In this document: piece after piece, positions 8,410-14,805 of the stretch
Layout of the letters: every line of letters begins with the position of its first letter
Position numbering within the stretch: position 1 is the first letter of the stretch
NCBI GenBank assembly: GCA_964634675.1
Contig: CAZWLH010000034.1
Location: forward strand, 1 to 14,849
Length of the DNA: 14,849 nt
Reading direction: 5' to 3'
DNA from: UMGS172 sp964634675
GTDB taxonomy: Bacteria; Bacillota; Clostridia; Oscillospirales; Acutalibacteraceae
The notes under the pieces: model-generated
Told to the model about the DNA's origin: nothing
The model's database searches: none
The model's input: only the letters and a program-made list of their open reading frames with translations
Translations under genes and position numbers: made by a program

Positions 8410-9141
8410 ATGAATATCTATACCTGTTCGGATAAGGGAATGCTTCGTGAAAGCAATCAGGATGCCGTTATGACCGGCAGCTTTGACGACGGTGCAGTTT
8501 GGGCGGTAGTCTGTGACGGTATGGGCGGTACAAGCGGCGGCAACATCGCAAGCCGTTTGGGTGTTGAGCATTTTTCCGCATCGCTTAAATCGGGCTACCG
8601 CTCGGGTATGTCCGAGATTTCGGTGAGAAATCTGCTTGTTTCGTCGGTGAATGCCGCAAACATCCGTGTTTTCGACAAATCGCGTGAGAGCAAGGAGCTC
8701 AGCGGTATGGGAACGACGATCGTTGCAGTCATTATAAGAAGAGCTACCGCATATTTTATTCATGCGGGGGACAGCAGAGGCTATGTTTTCTCGGAAGGCA
8801 AGCTTTCACAGATAACAAGAGACCATTCTATCGTACAGTCGATGATAGAAAGCGGACGTATTTCTCCGGAGGAGGCTCGCTTCCACCCCAGAAAGAACGT
8901 TATTACAAGGGCGCTCGGCGTTGAGGAATCGGTCACTCCCGATTATAATATATACGATTTAAAGCAGGGTGACAGGGTGTTGCTTTGTACCGACGGCTTG
9001 ACGAATTTTGTCGATTCGGCCGTTGTTTCGGATATTTTGAAGCAGGACGGCGATAAAAGCCTTATGCTTATTGAAGAAGCCAACAAAAACGGCGGCGGAG
9101 ATAACATCACAGCCGTTGTTATTGAAGATATAAACATTTAA
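8410..9141 (+). CDS. prpC: PP2C-family Ser/Thr protein phosphatase PrpC (Stp)
   Basis: A 243-residue PPM/PP2C phosphatase that removes phosphate from Ser/Thr residues placed by the kinase encoded next to it. Metal-binding and catalytic motifs in order: RESNQD (Asp18), CDGMGG (Asp36, Gly37), GMGTTIV, HAGDSRGYVF, TRDHS, NVITRALG, CTDGLTNF (Asp195) and GGGDNITAVV (Asp231, Asn232). There is no membrane segment, so it is cytoplasmic, and the length is typical of bacterial Stp/PrpC. It lies 27 nt after rlmN and 21 nt before prkC, the conserved phosphatase-kinase order. It should dephosphorylate PrkC itself and its targets, as known in Bacillus. Confidence 0.95.
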   Translation: MNIYTCSDKGMLRESNQDAVMTGSFDDGAVWAVVCDGMGGTSGGNIASRLGVEHFSASLKSGYRSGMSEISVRNLLVSSVNAANIRVFDKSRESKELSGMGTTIVAVIIRRATAYFIHAGDSRGYVFSEGKLSQITRDHSIVQSMIESGRISPEEARFHPRKNVITRALGVEESVTPDYNIYDLKQGDRVLLCTDGLTNFVDSAVVSDILKQDGDKSLMLIEEANKNGGGDNITAVVIEDINI

Positions 9142-9162
9142 ATTTAGGATTGGATGTTGATT

Positions 9163-11274
9163 ATGGACAAATTTGTCGGAAAAAGACTTGACGGAAGGTA
9201 TGAGATACGCGAGATAATCGGTGTCGGCGGTATGGCCGTTGTGTATAAGGCATACGACTGCATCGAGGACAGGATCGTTGCGGTAAAAATTCTCAAAGAG
9301 GAATTTATTTCCAATGAAGAATTCATTACTCGCTTTAAGAACGAGTCTAAGGCCATTGCGGTTCTCAATCATCCCAACATCGTCAAGGTTTACGATGTCA
9401 GCTTCGGCGACCTGATTCAGTATATCGTTATGGAATATGTTGACGGTATCACCTTGAAGCAGTACATCGAAAAGCAAAAATGCCTTAGATGGAAGGATGC
9501 GGTCTATCTCACCATTCAGGTGCTCCGTGCCCTTCAGCACGCCCACGATAAGGGCATAGTTCACCGCGATGTCAAGCCGCAGAATATTATGCTTTTGGCC
9601 GACGGTACAATAAAGGTCACCGACTTCGGTATTGCACGCTTTGCACGCAGTGAGCACAAGACCATGACCGATAAGGCTATCGGCTCGGTTCACTATATCA
9701 GCCCCGAACAGGCAAGGGGGGAGCTGACCGACGAAAAGGCCGATATTTATTCGGTCGGTGTTATGCTTTATGAAATGCTTACCGGTCGCTTGCCCTTCGA
9801 GGCCGACAGTGCGGTTTCGGTTGCTATTATGCAGCTTCAGCAGGATCCCGTTTTGCCACGTGATATTAACGAGAATATCCCCGTCGGACTTGAGCAGATT
9901 ACCATGCACGCCATGCAGAAGGATGTCTCCAAGAGATACCGTTCCGCAGCCGAGATGCTCCGTGATCTTGAGGAATTCCGCAGAAGCCCCGATATGGTCT
10001 TCGAGTATACCTATTTTGTCGATAACGAGCCGACACGCTTTGTCGATGCCGTTACCGATTCCGATATTTTCGGGGTACAGGCACCCGACAGGTCACAGCC
10101 CCGGGATGAGCTTGACGACGGCGAATACGATGACGACGAGGAGGACGAAAAGTCCCCCGTTATTCCGATACTCGCAGGTGTTGCCATTGCATTTATCATC
10201 GCTGCTATCGTTGTCGGAATAATAGTATTCAAAATGTGGAATAAGCAGGGAACCGAAAGTGTTACCGTGCCTCAGTTTGTCGGTATGACCGTTTCCGAAA
10301 TCGACAGTCAGTACTCCGATTTCAAATTTGAGGTCGAGTATGTCGAAAGTGTTGATGTTCCCGCAGGAACCGTTATTGCTCAGGATAAGGCCGAGGGACG
10401 TGTGATAAAGGTCACTCAGGTCATCAAGCTTACCGTCAGCCGCGGTACCGAGCTTATCGAGATACCGAGGATCTATAACCTCAGTATGACCGAGGCTCAG
10501 ATACTTTTGAAACCAAAGGGTCTTGAGTGCAACTTTATAAAGAAGCACGATGCGAGCATCGCTCTCGATCACGTTATTTCGACCGATCCGGCTGAGGGCG
10601 GAAAGGTATATTACGGTACCATTATAGATGTATATGTAAGTATGGGACCCGAGGTCAAGTATGTCGATAACGTTGACTGTGTCGGATATTCGGTTGATGT
10701 TGCGGTAAGAGAGCTTGAAGCTGCCGGACTCAAGGCCAAGATCACCTATGAGGATGGCGGAAAGCAGAAGGATGTTGTTTTGAGACAGTCGCCTGCACGC
10801 TCCGAAATGCTCACTCTTCCTCAGGGAACCGAGGTTGAGCTTTTTGTCAGCACCGGCAAAACAAGCTATTCCTACACCGTTACCGTTGACGATCTGCCAA
10901 AGAATTTTAAGGAAAACTACACCGTCACCTTAGAAGCACAGATCGGCGGCAAGATCATTGATACTCTCAAGGTCAAGATCAACGATTACGACGGTTCTTG
11001 GACGGTCGATATCACCGGTGTTACCGATAAAACCGCTACCGTCTATATCAATATCACATCGGATAAGATCAATATCGATAAGGCTCTGACCTATAAAATA
11101 GATATGGTCAACCGCAAGGATTCGGCTTCTGTATCTGCTAAGGTTGAGGATTATCTTGCCGATGATACTTCGAGCGGTTCATCGTCCTCCGACGATACCT
11201 CATCCAATGAGGGTACAACCTCGAGCGGAACCTCGTCCGCCATATCAAATCCTTCACAGAGCGGTAATTTATGA
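9163..11274 (+). CDS. prkC: Membrane Ser/Thr protein kinase with PASTA domains, PrkC
   Basis: A 703-residue Hanks-type kinase of the PrkC/Stk1 family, which senses peptidoglycan fragments and regulates cell-wall growth and spore germination. Cytoplasmic kinase domain: glycine loop IGVGGMAVVYKA (from 19), Lys42 in VAVK, HRDVKPQN (Asp136), DFG (Asp154), activation loop with THR residues in HKTMTDKAIGS and SPEQARGE. An acidic linker (about 315-331) precedes one transmembrane helix (about 334-356). Outside are three PASTA repeats (about 366-431, 432-497 and 498-565), then an extra beta-rich-looking segment (567-655) and a Ser/Thr-rich tail (668-703). I prefer ATG 9163 (MDKFVGKRLDGRYE, the usual beginning) over ATG 9154. 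The stop overlaps rsgA in ATGA. Confidence 0.95.
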   Translation: MDKFVGKRLDGRYEIREIIGVGGMAVVYKAYDCIEDRIVAVKILKEEFISNEEFITRFKNESKAIAVLNHPNIVKVYDVSFGDLIQYIVMEYVDGITLKQYIEKQKCLRWKDAVYLTIQVLRALQHAHDKGIVHRDVKPQNIMLLADGTIKVTDFGIARFARSEHKTMTDKAIGSVHYISPEQARGELTDEKADIYSVGVMLYEMLTGRLPFEADSAVSVAIMQLQQDPVLPRDINENIPVGLEQITMHAMQKDVSKRYRSAAEMLRDLEEFRRSPDMVFEYTYFVDNEPTRFVDAVTDSDIFGVQAPDRSQPRDELDDGEYDDDEEDEKSPVIPILAGVAIAFIIAAIVVGIIVFKMWNKQGTESVTVPQFVGMTVSEIDSQYSDFKFEVEYVESVDVPAGTVIAQDKAEGRVIKVTQVIKLTVSRGTELIEIPRIYNLSMTEAQILLKPKGLECNFIKKHDASIALDHVISTDPAEGGKVYYGTIIDVYVSMGPEVKYVDNVDCVGYSVDVAVRELEAAGLKAKITYEDGGKQKDVVLRQSPARSEMLTLPQGTEVELFVSTGKTSYSYTVTVDDLPKNFKENYTVTLEAQIGGKIIDTLKVKINDYDGSWTVDITGVTDKTATVYINITSDKINIDKALTYKIDMVNRKDSASVSAKVEDYLADDTSSGSSSSDDTSSNEGTTSSGTSSAISNPSQSGNL

Positions 11275-12167
11275 GCTCGGAAAAAATTCAGACAAAGGGT
11301 ATAATCCTTAAATCCATCGCCGGCTTCTGCTATGTTGAAGCCGGCGGCAAAGTATATGAATGTAAGCCGCGCGGAGCATTTCGCAAGCAAATGATATCAC
11401 CCTCGGCCGGTGACCGTGTAACGGTTACCCTGAATGGTGACAAGGGTGTGGTCGAAAGTGTCCTCGAACGCAAAAACTTTCTTATAAGACCGCCGCTTGC
11501 AAATCTCGATAAGCTTTTTATCGTTTCATCATTTTCGGTTCCGAGCGTGAACACCTTGCTCATTGACCGAATGACGGCGATCTGCGAGCATATCGGCGTT
11601 GAGCCTGTGATAGTCTTCAATAAGGCCGATCTCGGCGATTTCGGAAGACTGCCTTCCGTATATAAAGCCGCTGGCTATAAAACATTTGTCGTTTCGGCCT
11701 CATCGGGCAACGGAACCGACGAGCTTTTGCCTCAGCTCTCGGGGTGTGTTTCAGCCTTTTGCGGCAATTCGGGTGTCGGAAAATCGAGCATACTCAACCG
11801 CATATTGGAGGATGTGACCCTTTCGACGGGAGAGGTCAGCGAAAAGCTCGGCAGAGGACGTCACACGACACGGCAGGTCGAGCTGTTTCCGTTCGGGGGC
11901 GGCTATGTTGCCGATACTCCCGGCTTCTCGACACTTGAGCTTACCGATTTTATGCTTAACGACAAGGACGAGCTGAAGCATTGCTTCCCGGAATTTGAGC
12001 AGTATTTCGGTCAATGTCGTTTTTCTTCCTGCACGCATACAAATGAGCCGGGTTGTGCCGTTATAGATGCGGTAAAGCGCGGAGAGATTGCCGAAGAAAG
12101 GCTTCAAAGCTATATTTCTATGTACGACGACCTTAAAAAAATCAAATCATGGGAGATAAAAAAGTGA
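11271..12167 (+). CDS. rsgA: Ribosome small-subunit GTPase RsgA
   Basis: A 298-residue circularly permuted GTPase (YloQ/CpgA in Bacillus) that helps late maturation of the 30S subunit. An N-terminal OB-fold (about 1-65) is followed by the permuted G motifs: G4 NKAD (117-120), G1 GNSGVGKSS (165-173) and G3 DTPG (from Asp215). The C-terminal zinc site shows the diagnostic Cys-x4-Cys-x-His-x5-Cys spacing (Cys249, Cys254, His256, Cys262). Length is normal. It overlaps prkC by 4 nt and thiN by 4 nt. In Bacillus PrkC phosphorylates this protein, which fits their coupled order. rpe, which follows rsgA in Bacillus, is absent here. Confidence 0.95.
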   Translation: MSSEKIQTKGIILKSIAGFCYVEAGGKVYECKPRGAFRKQMISPSAGDRVTVTLNGDKGVVESVLERKNFLIRPPLANLDKLFIVSSFSVPSVNTLLIDRMTAICEHIGVEPVIVFNKADLGDFGRLPSVYKAAGYKTFVVSASSGNGTDELLPQLSGCVSAFCGNSGVGKSSILNRILEDVTLSTGEVSEKLGRGRHTTRQVELFPFGGGYVADTPGFSTLELTDFMLNDKDELKHCFPEFEQYFGQCRFSSCTHTNEPGCAVIDAVKRGEIAEERLQSYISMYDDLKKIKSWEIKK

Positions 12168-12796
12168 ATACCACTTGTGTGATAGTTGCGGGCGGTGCTT
12201 GCGACGCCGAAGCCTTAGGAGCCGCCTGCCGCAATGCTTTTGTTATCGCCGCCGACAGCGGACTTTACCATTGTCAGGCCGCGGAGATCGAACCCGATCT
12301 CTTGGTCGGCGATTTTGATTCCTATTCGGATGATATTCCCGATTTAAAGGAGATTATTCGACTTCCAACTCATAAGGATGATACCGATCTGCTTTTTGCC
12401 GCACGTTGCGGAAAGGAACGCGGTTATTCCGAGTTTTTGATATTCGGCGGTTACGGTTCACGCCCCGATCAAAACTTTGCTATGCTCCAAACCTTGAAGT
12501 GGCTGAACGAGAATGTTGAAAACGCTCGGGTTGAGGCTCGGTGTGTCGGATTTTCGGCCTATATTTTGAAAAACGGCAGTATCAGCTTTAAGGCCGACAC
12601 TGTATGCTATCTCTCGGTTTTCGCCTTTTCCGGCGAGGCACACGGCGTGAATATCACGGGTGCCGGCTATCCGCTTTCAAATGCTGTATTGACCGATACT
12701 TTCCCCATCGGTGTCAGCAATACCCTCGATTTTGACACCACCGTTTCGGTAGCCGACGGAACGCTTCTTATTATGACCGTTAAAAAAGATATTTAA
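12164..12796 (+). CDS. thiN: Thiamine pyrophosphokinase
   Basis: A 210-residue ThiN/YloS-type enzyme that makes thiamine pyrophosphate from thiamine and ATP. Motifs in order are AADSG (Asp31), VGDFDS (Asp50, Asp52), KDDTD (71-75) and the GGYGSRPDQN stretch; the last aligns with the more usual GGxGGRxDH, so a glycine and a histidine are replaced. The C-terminal beta-sandwich domain contains HGVNITGAGYPLSNA and GVSN. I chose GTG 12164 because GGGAG (12151-12155) is 8 nt upstream and the start then overlaps the rsgA stop in GTGA; an ATG at 12149 would add five residues and overlap by 19 nt. It is the last housekeeping gene before the sporulation genes. Confidence 0.93.
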   Translation: MNTTCVIVAGGACDAEALGAACRNAFVIAADSGLYHCQAAEIEPDLLVGDFDSYSDDIPDLKEIIRLPTHKDDTDLLFAARCGKERGYSEFLIFGGYGSRPDQNFAMLQTLKWLNENVENARVEARCVGFSAYILKNGSISFKADTVCYLSVFAFSGEAHGVNITGAGYPLSNAVLTDTFPIGVSNTLDFDTTVSVADGTLLIMTVKKDI

Positions 12797-12812
12797 ACTG
12801 TCACCGCTCTCG

Positions 12813-12840
12813 TTCTATTGCGTATAATGGCGTAAGAGAA
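12813..12840 (+). promoter_or_regulatory. Candidate -10 box within an imperfect inverted repeat
   Basis: A perfect TATAAT (12823-12828) sits in the loop of an imperfect inverted repeat whose arms are 12813-12822 and 12831-12840 (eight Watson-Crick pairs, one G-U, one mismatch). The region 17-19 nt upstream has only a poor -35 match (CTGTCA, 12798-12803). It could be a weak or activated promoter for the small sporulation genes, with the repeat as an operator, or it could be chance. No clear sigma-E promoter was found. Confidence 0.3.
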
Positions 12841-12858
12841 TTGAAGGTGGTGTTTTTT

Positions 12859-13008
12859 ATGCGACACAGACGTGGCTGCAGCGGCTTCGGAGCCGTTGCT
12901 ATTGCATTCGGTGTGGGTTTGATAATATCACATTTTTGCACATCGGGGTTTATAATCGCATTATTGACGGTTGCCTTGATAGTTCTCGGAATTCTTTGCA
13001 AATGCTGA
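12859..13008 (+). CDS. Small glycine-rich membrane protein, unknown function
   Basis: A 49-residue frame with an AAGGTGG ribosome site (12844-12850) 8 nt before its ATG. I do not recognise a named family. It has a basic start (MRHRR), a glycine-spaced hydrophobic helix (about 9-24, GFGAVAIAFGVGLIIS), a short polar turn with HFCTSG, and a second hydrophobic helix (about 31-46) ending in CKC. This looks like a two-helix membrane hairpin with four cysteines (7, 27, 47, 49). It follows thiN by 62 nt and precedes the spoVM-like gene by 15 nt, so it is probably cotranscribed with it. Good ribosome site, coherent hydrophobic pattern and placement support a real gene; its role is unknown. Confidence 0.7.
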   Translation: MRHRRGCSGFGAVAIAFGVGLIISHFCTSGFIIALLTVALIVLGILCKC

Positions 13009-13009
13009 T

Positions 13010-13015
13010 AAGGAG
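13010..13015 (+). promoter_or_regulatory. Ribosome binding site for the TTG-started spoVM-like gene
   Basis: AAGGAG (13010-13015) lies 8 nt before TTG 13024. It is a near-perfect Shine-Dalgarno at ideal spacing and is the main evidence that this very short TTG frame is translated. Confidence 0.7.
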
Positions 13016-13023
13016 AGATCGGT

Positions 13024-13107
13024 TTGAAGATTGTTGTCATCAAGAGTCCCAAGCTTTTAGGCGGTATTTTAAGAGCGGTTTTCAAAATAAAAAAAGAAAA
13101 TACATAA
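13024..13107 (+). CDS. spoVM: SpoVM-like spore coat anchoring peptide (27 aa)
   Basis: A 27-residue peptide that aligns without gaps to Bacillus subtilis SpoVM as I know it. The shared residues are Met1, Lys2, Ile6, Lys7, Pro9, Lys10, Leu12, Gly13, Gly14, Ile15, Arg17 and Ala18. SpoVM is an amphipathic helix that lies shallowly in the outer forespore membrane, recognises its positive curvature and anchors SpoIVA, the base of the coat; Pro9 is the residue known to matter for this. The start is TTG with an excellent AAGGAG site. In Bacillus spoVM also follows thiN directly, which supports the call. Here a 49-residue gene lies between them. The sipL-like gene follows after 86 nt. In Bacillus expression is by sigma-E; no clear sigma-E site is visible here. 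Confidence 0.88.
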   Translation: MKIVVIKSPKLLGGILRAVFKIKKENT

Positions 13108-13121
13108 AATGAAGGATTTTT

Positions 13122-13133
13122 AACGGTACCGTT
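13122..13133. repeat. 12-bp perfect palindrome AACGGTACCGTT
   Basis: AACGGTACCGTT is a perfect 12-bp palindrome between the spoVM-like and sipL-like genes, followed by a run of six T (13138-13143). As RNA it could form only a 4-bp stem with a 4-nt loop, so it is a poor terminator. It could be a protein-binding site or chance. Confidence 0.45.
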
Positions 13134-13151
13134 CATATTTTTTGCTTTCTC

Positions 13152-13177
13152 TGAATATTTATAATTAAAAATATTCA
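13152..13177. repeat. Perfect 9-bp inverted repeat upstream of sipL-like gene
   Basis: TGAATATTT (13152-13160) and AAATATTCA (13169-13177) are perfect inverted copies separated by 8 nt. The left arm runs into a TATAAT (13160-13165), and its GAATATT (13153-13159) matches the sigma-E -35 consensus of Bacillus (kmATATT), though no matching -10 box follows at 14-15 nt. The repeat lies 16 nt before the ATG of the sipL-like gene and just ahead of its ribosome site. An operator or a small leader hairpin are both possible; function is not shown. Confidence 0.5.
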
Positions 13178-13193
13178 AACGGGAGAGAAAAAT

Positions 13194-14720
13194 ATGGAAT
13201 ATAAATCCGAAAACGCATTGCCCTTGATGAAAACGGTGTTCGAGACCTCGTGCGAGCAAAGCATAGACACCGATTTCACACTGCCCGATTACTATCCCGA
13301 GGTCGACAAGGTGCTCAAATGTATATCCGAAATAAGCATTATGTCGGCACAGTGCAACGATCGCACGGTCGGGATAGGTGGCCAGGTTACGTTTACTTTG
13401 CTTTACACAGGCTCGGACGGACGGCCGAACAGCTTTACTCATATTTTTCCGTTTTCACGGTCAATAGAGCCTAAGGAATCGGTTGACGGCTTTGTTGAGG
13501 CAACTCCGAAGATCGGATACGTCAACACAAAGGCAGTCGGACCGAGAAAGATAGAAATACACGGATCACTGTCGCTCGGCGTAAAGGTGACAGCCATAGA
13601 CTGTGTCACATTGCCCGATTCCGAGGTCGCCGAGGGAATATTTATGAAAACCGAAGCGAGTGATTTCGCTTTTCCGCTTCCCACCGTTAAAAAGTCGGTG
13701 TTTGTTGATGATGAAATAGCAGTTCCTCAAACAAAACCGCCCGTCGGCAGGATATTGCGATACGAAGCGGCGTCTTCGGCTTCGGAATGTAAGTATGTCG
13801 GAGGAAAAGCGGTTGTTAAGGGAAATGTCGATATTTCGGTGCTTTATTCACCCGATGACGGCGGCATTCCCGTAAAGCTTTTCGAAACAAAAGGCTTTTC
13901 ACAGATAATCGACATCGAGTCGGGCTTTGACGATGTTAAATTAAACGTTAAAACCTACGTCGAATCCTTTGAGCTTCATCCCAAAACCGGACTCGACGGT
14001 AATGTTCGTTCGCTTGGCTTTGAGGCTAAGACCGCACTGCTGATAATGCCGTTTACCGAGCAAAACAGAACCGTTGCGGTCGATGCTTTTTCGGGAAAAT
14101 ATGCCGCAGATATTGAGTTCTCCGATATATGCGCCGAAAGCTTTTGCGATAAAGTCAGCGACAAGTGTGTCTGCAAAAAGACCTTTGATTTCGGTGAGTC
14201 ACTGAGCGAGGTCTACGATGTCTGGTGCAGGGCAGAGGTCGGTCACTTAGGCACTTCGGAAAATGAAATCTTTATAAACGGGACCGTTACATTGAATATT
14301 TTAGGACTCGGAGCAGATTCGTCGCCTGTATTCTTCGAGCGACCGATCGAGTTTGAATACCTTTATGATATAGGCTCGGTGGCAGACGGTGCTTCATTTG
14401 AACCGACGGTATCGGTCAAGGCGGTAAGCTATTCGCTTTTGCAGGACGGAAAGCTTGAGACGGCGGTCGAGCTTATGATAGATTCGGTTGTTTTCCTTTC
14501 AAAGAAGCTTTCGATAGTGTCGGGAATAAAGGTCGACACCGAAAATACGCTTCCTAAGTCCGATAAAGCGGCCCTGACACTCTATTTTCCTGAAAACGAA
14601 ACCGTTTGGAGCATTGCAAAAAGGTATAAGACATCACCTGTGAAAATATGCGAGGCGAACGGCATTGATAGTATAGATACGGTCTGTAACGAAAAATTGC
14701 TTGTTCCCGGAATAAGCTGA
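13194..14720 (+). CDS. sipL: SPOCS (DUF3794)-LysM spore coat protein, SipL-like
   Basis: A 508-residue protein with SPOCS/DUF3794-type repeats and a C-terminal LysM domain (about 462-507, with ETVWSIAKRYKTS and VCNEKLLVPG). This is the layout of Clostridioides difficile SipL, the functional counterpart of Bacillus SpoVID, which binds the coat ATPase SpoIVA through its LysM domain and joins the coat to the forespore surface. The N-terminal signature DFTLPDYYPEVDKVLK starts at residue 27. Three similar segments can be seen, around residues 61-91, 206-236 and 360-390, each with a GxV beta strand, an acidic turn and a Phe-rich strand. There is no signal peptide or membrane helix, fitting a mother-cell protein. 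GGGAGAG (13181-13187) precedes the ATG. The orthology to SipL rather than to another SPOCS-LysM protein is inferred. Confidence 0.85.
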   Translation: MEYKSENALPLMKTVFETSCEQSIDTDFTLPDYYPEVDKVLKCISEISIMSAQCNDRTVGIGGQVTFTLLYTGSDGRPNSFTHIFPFSRSIEPKESVDGFVEATPKIGYVNTKAVGPRKIEIHGSLSLGVKVTAIDCVTLPDSEVAEGIFMKTEASDFAFPLPTVKKSVFVDDEIAVPQTKPPVGRILRYEAASSASECKYVGGKAVVKGNVDISVLYSPDDGGIPVKLFETKGFSQIIDIESGFDDVKLNVKTYVESFELHPKTGLDGNVRSLGFEAKTALLIMPFTEQNRTVAVDAFSGKYAADIEFSDICAESFCDKVSDKCVCKKTFDFGESLSEVYDVWCRAEVGHLGTSENEIFINGTVTLNILGLGADSSPVFFERPIEFEYLYDIGSVADGASFEPTVSVKAVSYSLLQDGKLETAVELMIDSVVFLSKKLSIVSGIKVDTENTLPKSDKAALTLYFPENETVWSIAKRYKTSPVKICEANGIDSIDTVCNEKLLVPGIS

Positions 14721-14725
14721 GCTTG

Positions 14726-14758
14726 GCACCTTCCGTTTTCGGAAGGTGCTTGATTTTT
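14726..14758 (+). terminator. Intrinsic terminator after sipL-like gene
   Basis: A perfect 10-bp stem GCACCTTCCG / CGGAAGGTGC (14726-14735 with 14740-14749) encloses a TTTT loop and is followed by TTGATTTTT. It starts 5 nt after the sipL-like stop codon and ends the unit. The other strand lacks a T-run, so it acts on the + strand. Confidence 0.92.
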
Positions 14759-14777
14759 GGTGAAATTCTACTAATAG

Positions 14778-14805
14778 TTCACATATCTGTCATATTGTAG
14801 ATAAT
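14778..14805 (+). promoter_or_regulatory. Candidate promoter for the next transcript
   Basis: TTCACA (14778-14783) and GATAAT (14800-14805), 16 nt apart, each match five of six bases of the vegetative consensus. It lies just beyond the terminator, where a new unit would begin. About 20 nt further on, AGGGGT (14828-14833) precedes a TTG at 14842 by 8 nt, which might be the first codon of the next gene; only two codons fit before the window ends, so that gene cannot be judged. Confidence 0.35.

Noticed and set aside
7894..8763. 289-codon open frame on the minus strand
   Set aside because: It is antisense to rlmN and prpC, both clearly real, and shows no motif of its own.
8959..9909. 316-codon open frame on the minus strand
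   Set aside because: It is antisense to the end of prpC and the kinase domain of prkC, whose motifs are all intact; such long mirror frames arise from biased codon use.
13138..13143. T-run after the 12-bp palindrome as an intrinsic terminator
   Set aside because: The only hairpin available has 4 base pairs, too weak for a convincing terminator.
12801..13442. 213-codon open frame on the minus strand
   Set aside because: It runs antisense to the 49-residue gene, the spoVM-like gene and the start of the sipL-like gene. Its product is unlike any family I know, and the plus-strand genes have ribosome sites and recognisable proteins.
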